DNA of 64,000 nt from contig OY723310.1 of the NCBI GenBank assembly GCA_963210315.1, positions 1,178,001 through 1,242,000 of the forward strand, in the 5' to 3' direction. The position numbers and the translations under genes are program-made. This document shows positions 62,183 through 64,000 of this stretch, one piece after another. The first letter of the stretch is position 1. Each line of letters opens with the position of its first letter. Source of the stretch: Rhynchopus euleeides. Its lineage: Eukaryota; Euglenozoa; Diplonemea; Diplonemida; Diplonemidae. The notes under the pieces were generated by a model. It saw only the letters and a program-made list of their open reading frames with translations, was not told the origin of the DNA and made no database searches.

Positions 62183-62210
62183 TTTTCACTACGCACAAAC
62201 TACGCAATAT
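62183..62210 (+). repeat. Direct repeat, right (CACTACGCACAAACTACGCA)
   Basis: Partner of 61245-61277. Confidence 0.6.
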
Positions 62211-62344
62211 GGGGTCGTCAGGGGCACCACCTTCTCCCCCAGCACATGGTATTCTCTGTGCGCATGTGTCCTACACTCCACAAAGAGATTCACATGAGTG
62301 TAAAATCACTTTGATACCAGTCGGCCCCCTCGACGAGCCAAACC

Positions 62345-62640
62345 ATCCCCAAGAGGATTGCCCCAACACGGCGTGACACCGGTTTCGACGTGTCCTCTTC
62401 GCACCTTCCCCGCCCCCGCCGCGCCTCTTTAGCAGAAGGGTCGGCAGACCAAGGGTTGGGCTAGACCCGAGGCCCACGGGGGGTTGTGTGATGCGGGCGA
62501 AGAAGTTAAAACGTTAAAAAAAAGTTGCGAAAGAAATCCGTCAAAAATGCTTGATACGTGAAATGAAGAAGTTGGGGGGGAGGAGAGAGCGGACGGGGGT
62601 GTGGACAATCTCCTCTCGATACGGGGATGTTCACACTGAA
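62345..62640 (-). mobile_element. Diverged SINE-like relative
   Basis: Shares CAACACGGCGTGACACCGG, TTTCGACG, TCTTCGCAC and AGTTGCGAAAG blocks, in order, with the SINE-like units, but with many changes and indels. An older member. Confidence 0.55.
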
Positions 62641-62753
62641 TCATACGAGAGAAAGAGAGAGCGAGCGCGTGTGAATAGTGATTACGTCTTGAGTGGGTAG
62701 AAACTGAGCGGATTGCGGCCCACCGCCCACCTCAATTGTGTGCGCGTGCGTGT

Positions 62754-63105
62754 GGTTATAAAGTTTTAAGGCGGTGTCGCCCTGCACGGGCAGTAGCACC
62801 TCCCCTTCAGTATCGCACTCCCGAAGGATTCCCCAACACGACGTGACACCGGTTTCGACGCGTACTCTTCGTACCCCTCCCCCCGGCCGCGTCTCTTCAG
62901 CGAAGAACCGGGGATAATCGGACCAGGGCTAGCTAAACCCTGGTGGTGTCACGGGTGGGGTTGGAGAGGGAGAAAAGGAAGAAATGAAGTTGCGAAAAAG
63001 TCAAACACTGACACGTGAAATCAATAAAAAGGGTGGTATATATCGCCCCCTTGCTGCGACGAAGACACTAAATAGTCAGGCCGCTTCAAGAGTCTTGAGG
63101 GCTTG
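62754..63105 (-). mobile_element. SINE-like unit 6
   Basis: Full-length copy nearly identical to unit 4, 17 kb away, bounded on both sides by TGTGTGCGCGTGCGTGTG-type repeats. This is an independent insertion outside the tandem cluster, which supports mobility. Confidence 0.8.
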
Positions 63106-63720
63106 TGTGCGCGTGCGTGTGTGTACGGTCCCTTCCAGGTGGACCGCAAAAAAAAATATTAATCGCATCCCGGATCAGGTTGAGCGAAAGCACCAATCAC
63201 CCCCCCACACACGCACGCGATGCCCTCACCCCGCCCAGCCACACCGATTGTGGACATTGTATTGTGGAGGCCTCGTGATATACCTTTGTTGATCGTCTGG
63301 CGTTTCCCGTCAAACTCTTCCCCCTGTCACCCGTGGGCAAAGCCACGTCCTTTCCTGTTTGTGATATTGGGTGTGGCTGCTTAATGATGCACCCAGCTTC
63401 CCGACTGCCGCTTGTGTTTATTTTTTTTTTGCAGGGAAATTCTTCAGATCCAGGCACGTAGCTTGAAATTGGATTTTCAGATTTTTGCTGGTTCTGCTGG
63501 TCTGGGGTATTTTCCGGCGCTTCCCCCAAAATCCCGTCCTGACCGAACACCGGGTTCTCCGGGGCGCGTCCGGAGGCACGGAGTAGACAGCGCCACCGTG
63601 GGTCTTCGCTACGGTGCCGAAACGGTGTGTGGTGCATTTCCTATGTGTATGCAGAGGGAGAAATCGCCGAACTTTGACGAAAACTTGACGGTAGCGAAGA
63701 ACCCCACAGTCGCATATTGA
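63106..63720. other. Intergenic, no gene recognised
   Basis: (CA)n and poly-A/T tracts. Open frames on both strands lack motifs. Confidence 0.4.
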
Positions 63721-63792
63721 CAAGCACAAGCCACAGGGGGGTCTGGGGGGCAGAGCCCCCCAGCCGCCGGAGGCCACGGTAGTGAACATCTG
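63721..63792 (+). repeat. 75-bp hairpin repeat, copy D
   Basis: Stem CTGGGGGGC / GCCCCCCAG with loop AGA, then CCGCCGGAGGCCACGGTAGT. No hAT ends were found nearby, though the window stops 208 bp later. Confidence 0.8.
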
Positions 63793-64000
63793 TTCCTTCC
63801 GGGCTGAACACGGTGTGGATCTCTCCGACATCAGGTCGGAACCCAGTCCTGCGCGGGAAGCAGTCATCGGGAGCCGAAATCCTCGTGGTTCGGCCTGCTG
63901 CAGGGTCCATCTTCGGCCTGGTGTGAGGGAAAACCCCCCCACCGGGGGTATGGAAATTTAGTCATTCTTAGTCACTTTTAGGCGATTTACGCGCGGTTTT

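Overview
The window is eukaryotic nuclear DNA from a GC-rich protist. Genes are long and mostly uninterrupted. The one gene with clear introns (soluble adenylyl cyclase) has three, all at its 3' end and all with GTATG donors and ACAG acceptors. A minus-end kinesin, a polycystin-type channel and a soluble adenylyl cyclase together suggest a flagellated lineage. The species cannot be fixed from sequence alone.

Layout. 1-1184: C-terminal motor of a kinesin-14, cut by the window edge. About 1.7-2.7 kb: remnant of a BED-finger hAT transposase between two arrays of a TGTATTAAAC decamer. 3.3-4.9 kb: WD40 protein with a probable signal peptide. 5-19.2 kb: gene-poor stretch of nested DNA transposons. 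It holds twin 329-bp MITEs, a hAT MITE with a perfect 8-bp target duplication, a TTAA-flanked piggyBac-like element, three fold-back or inverted-repeat elements, and elements with CTCCCGCTAGCGGGAG palindromes, one of which carries a histone-fold-like ORF. 20-23.1 kb: a vWA-UBA-RBR-type ubiquitin-ligase-like protein. 23.4-32.4 kb: a full-length LINE. Its ORF1 (coiled coil) and ORF2 (OTU protease, APE endonuclease, reverse transcriptase, RNase H, C-terminal zinc module) lie in the same frame and are separated by a single UAG.

33-61 kb: a segmentally duplicated block. A B-box/coiled-coil/WD40 gene occurs four times. Copies 2 and 4 are intact (580 aa each). Copies 1 and 3 carry the same 740-bp insertion, and copy 1 also has a nonsense codon. 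Between them lie a polycystin-2-like channel gene, a cluster of reverse-oriented LINE fragments and SINE-like units inserted serially in (TG)n tracts (42.9-46.8 kb), a deleted adenylyl cyclase pseudogene joined to copy 4, and the intact cyclase gene (54365-60945, four exons, 2000 aa). 61-64 kb: retroposon debris, one more SINE-like unit and a fourth copy of a structured 75-bp hairpin repeat.

Most notable: the LINE's apparent UAG readthrough layout, its tandem zinc module with spacing preserved in a divergent copy, its link to (AC)n tracts as landing sites, and the range of short elements nested in simple-sequence arrays.
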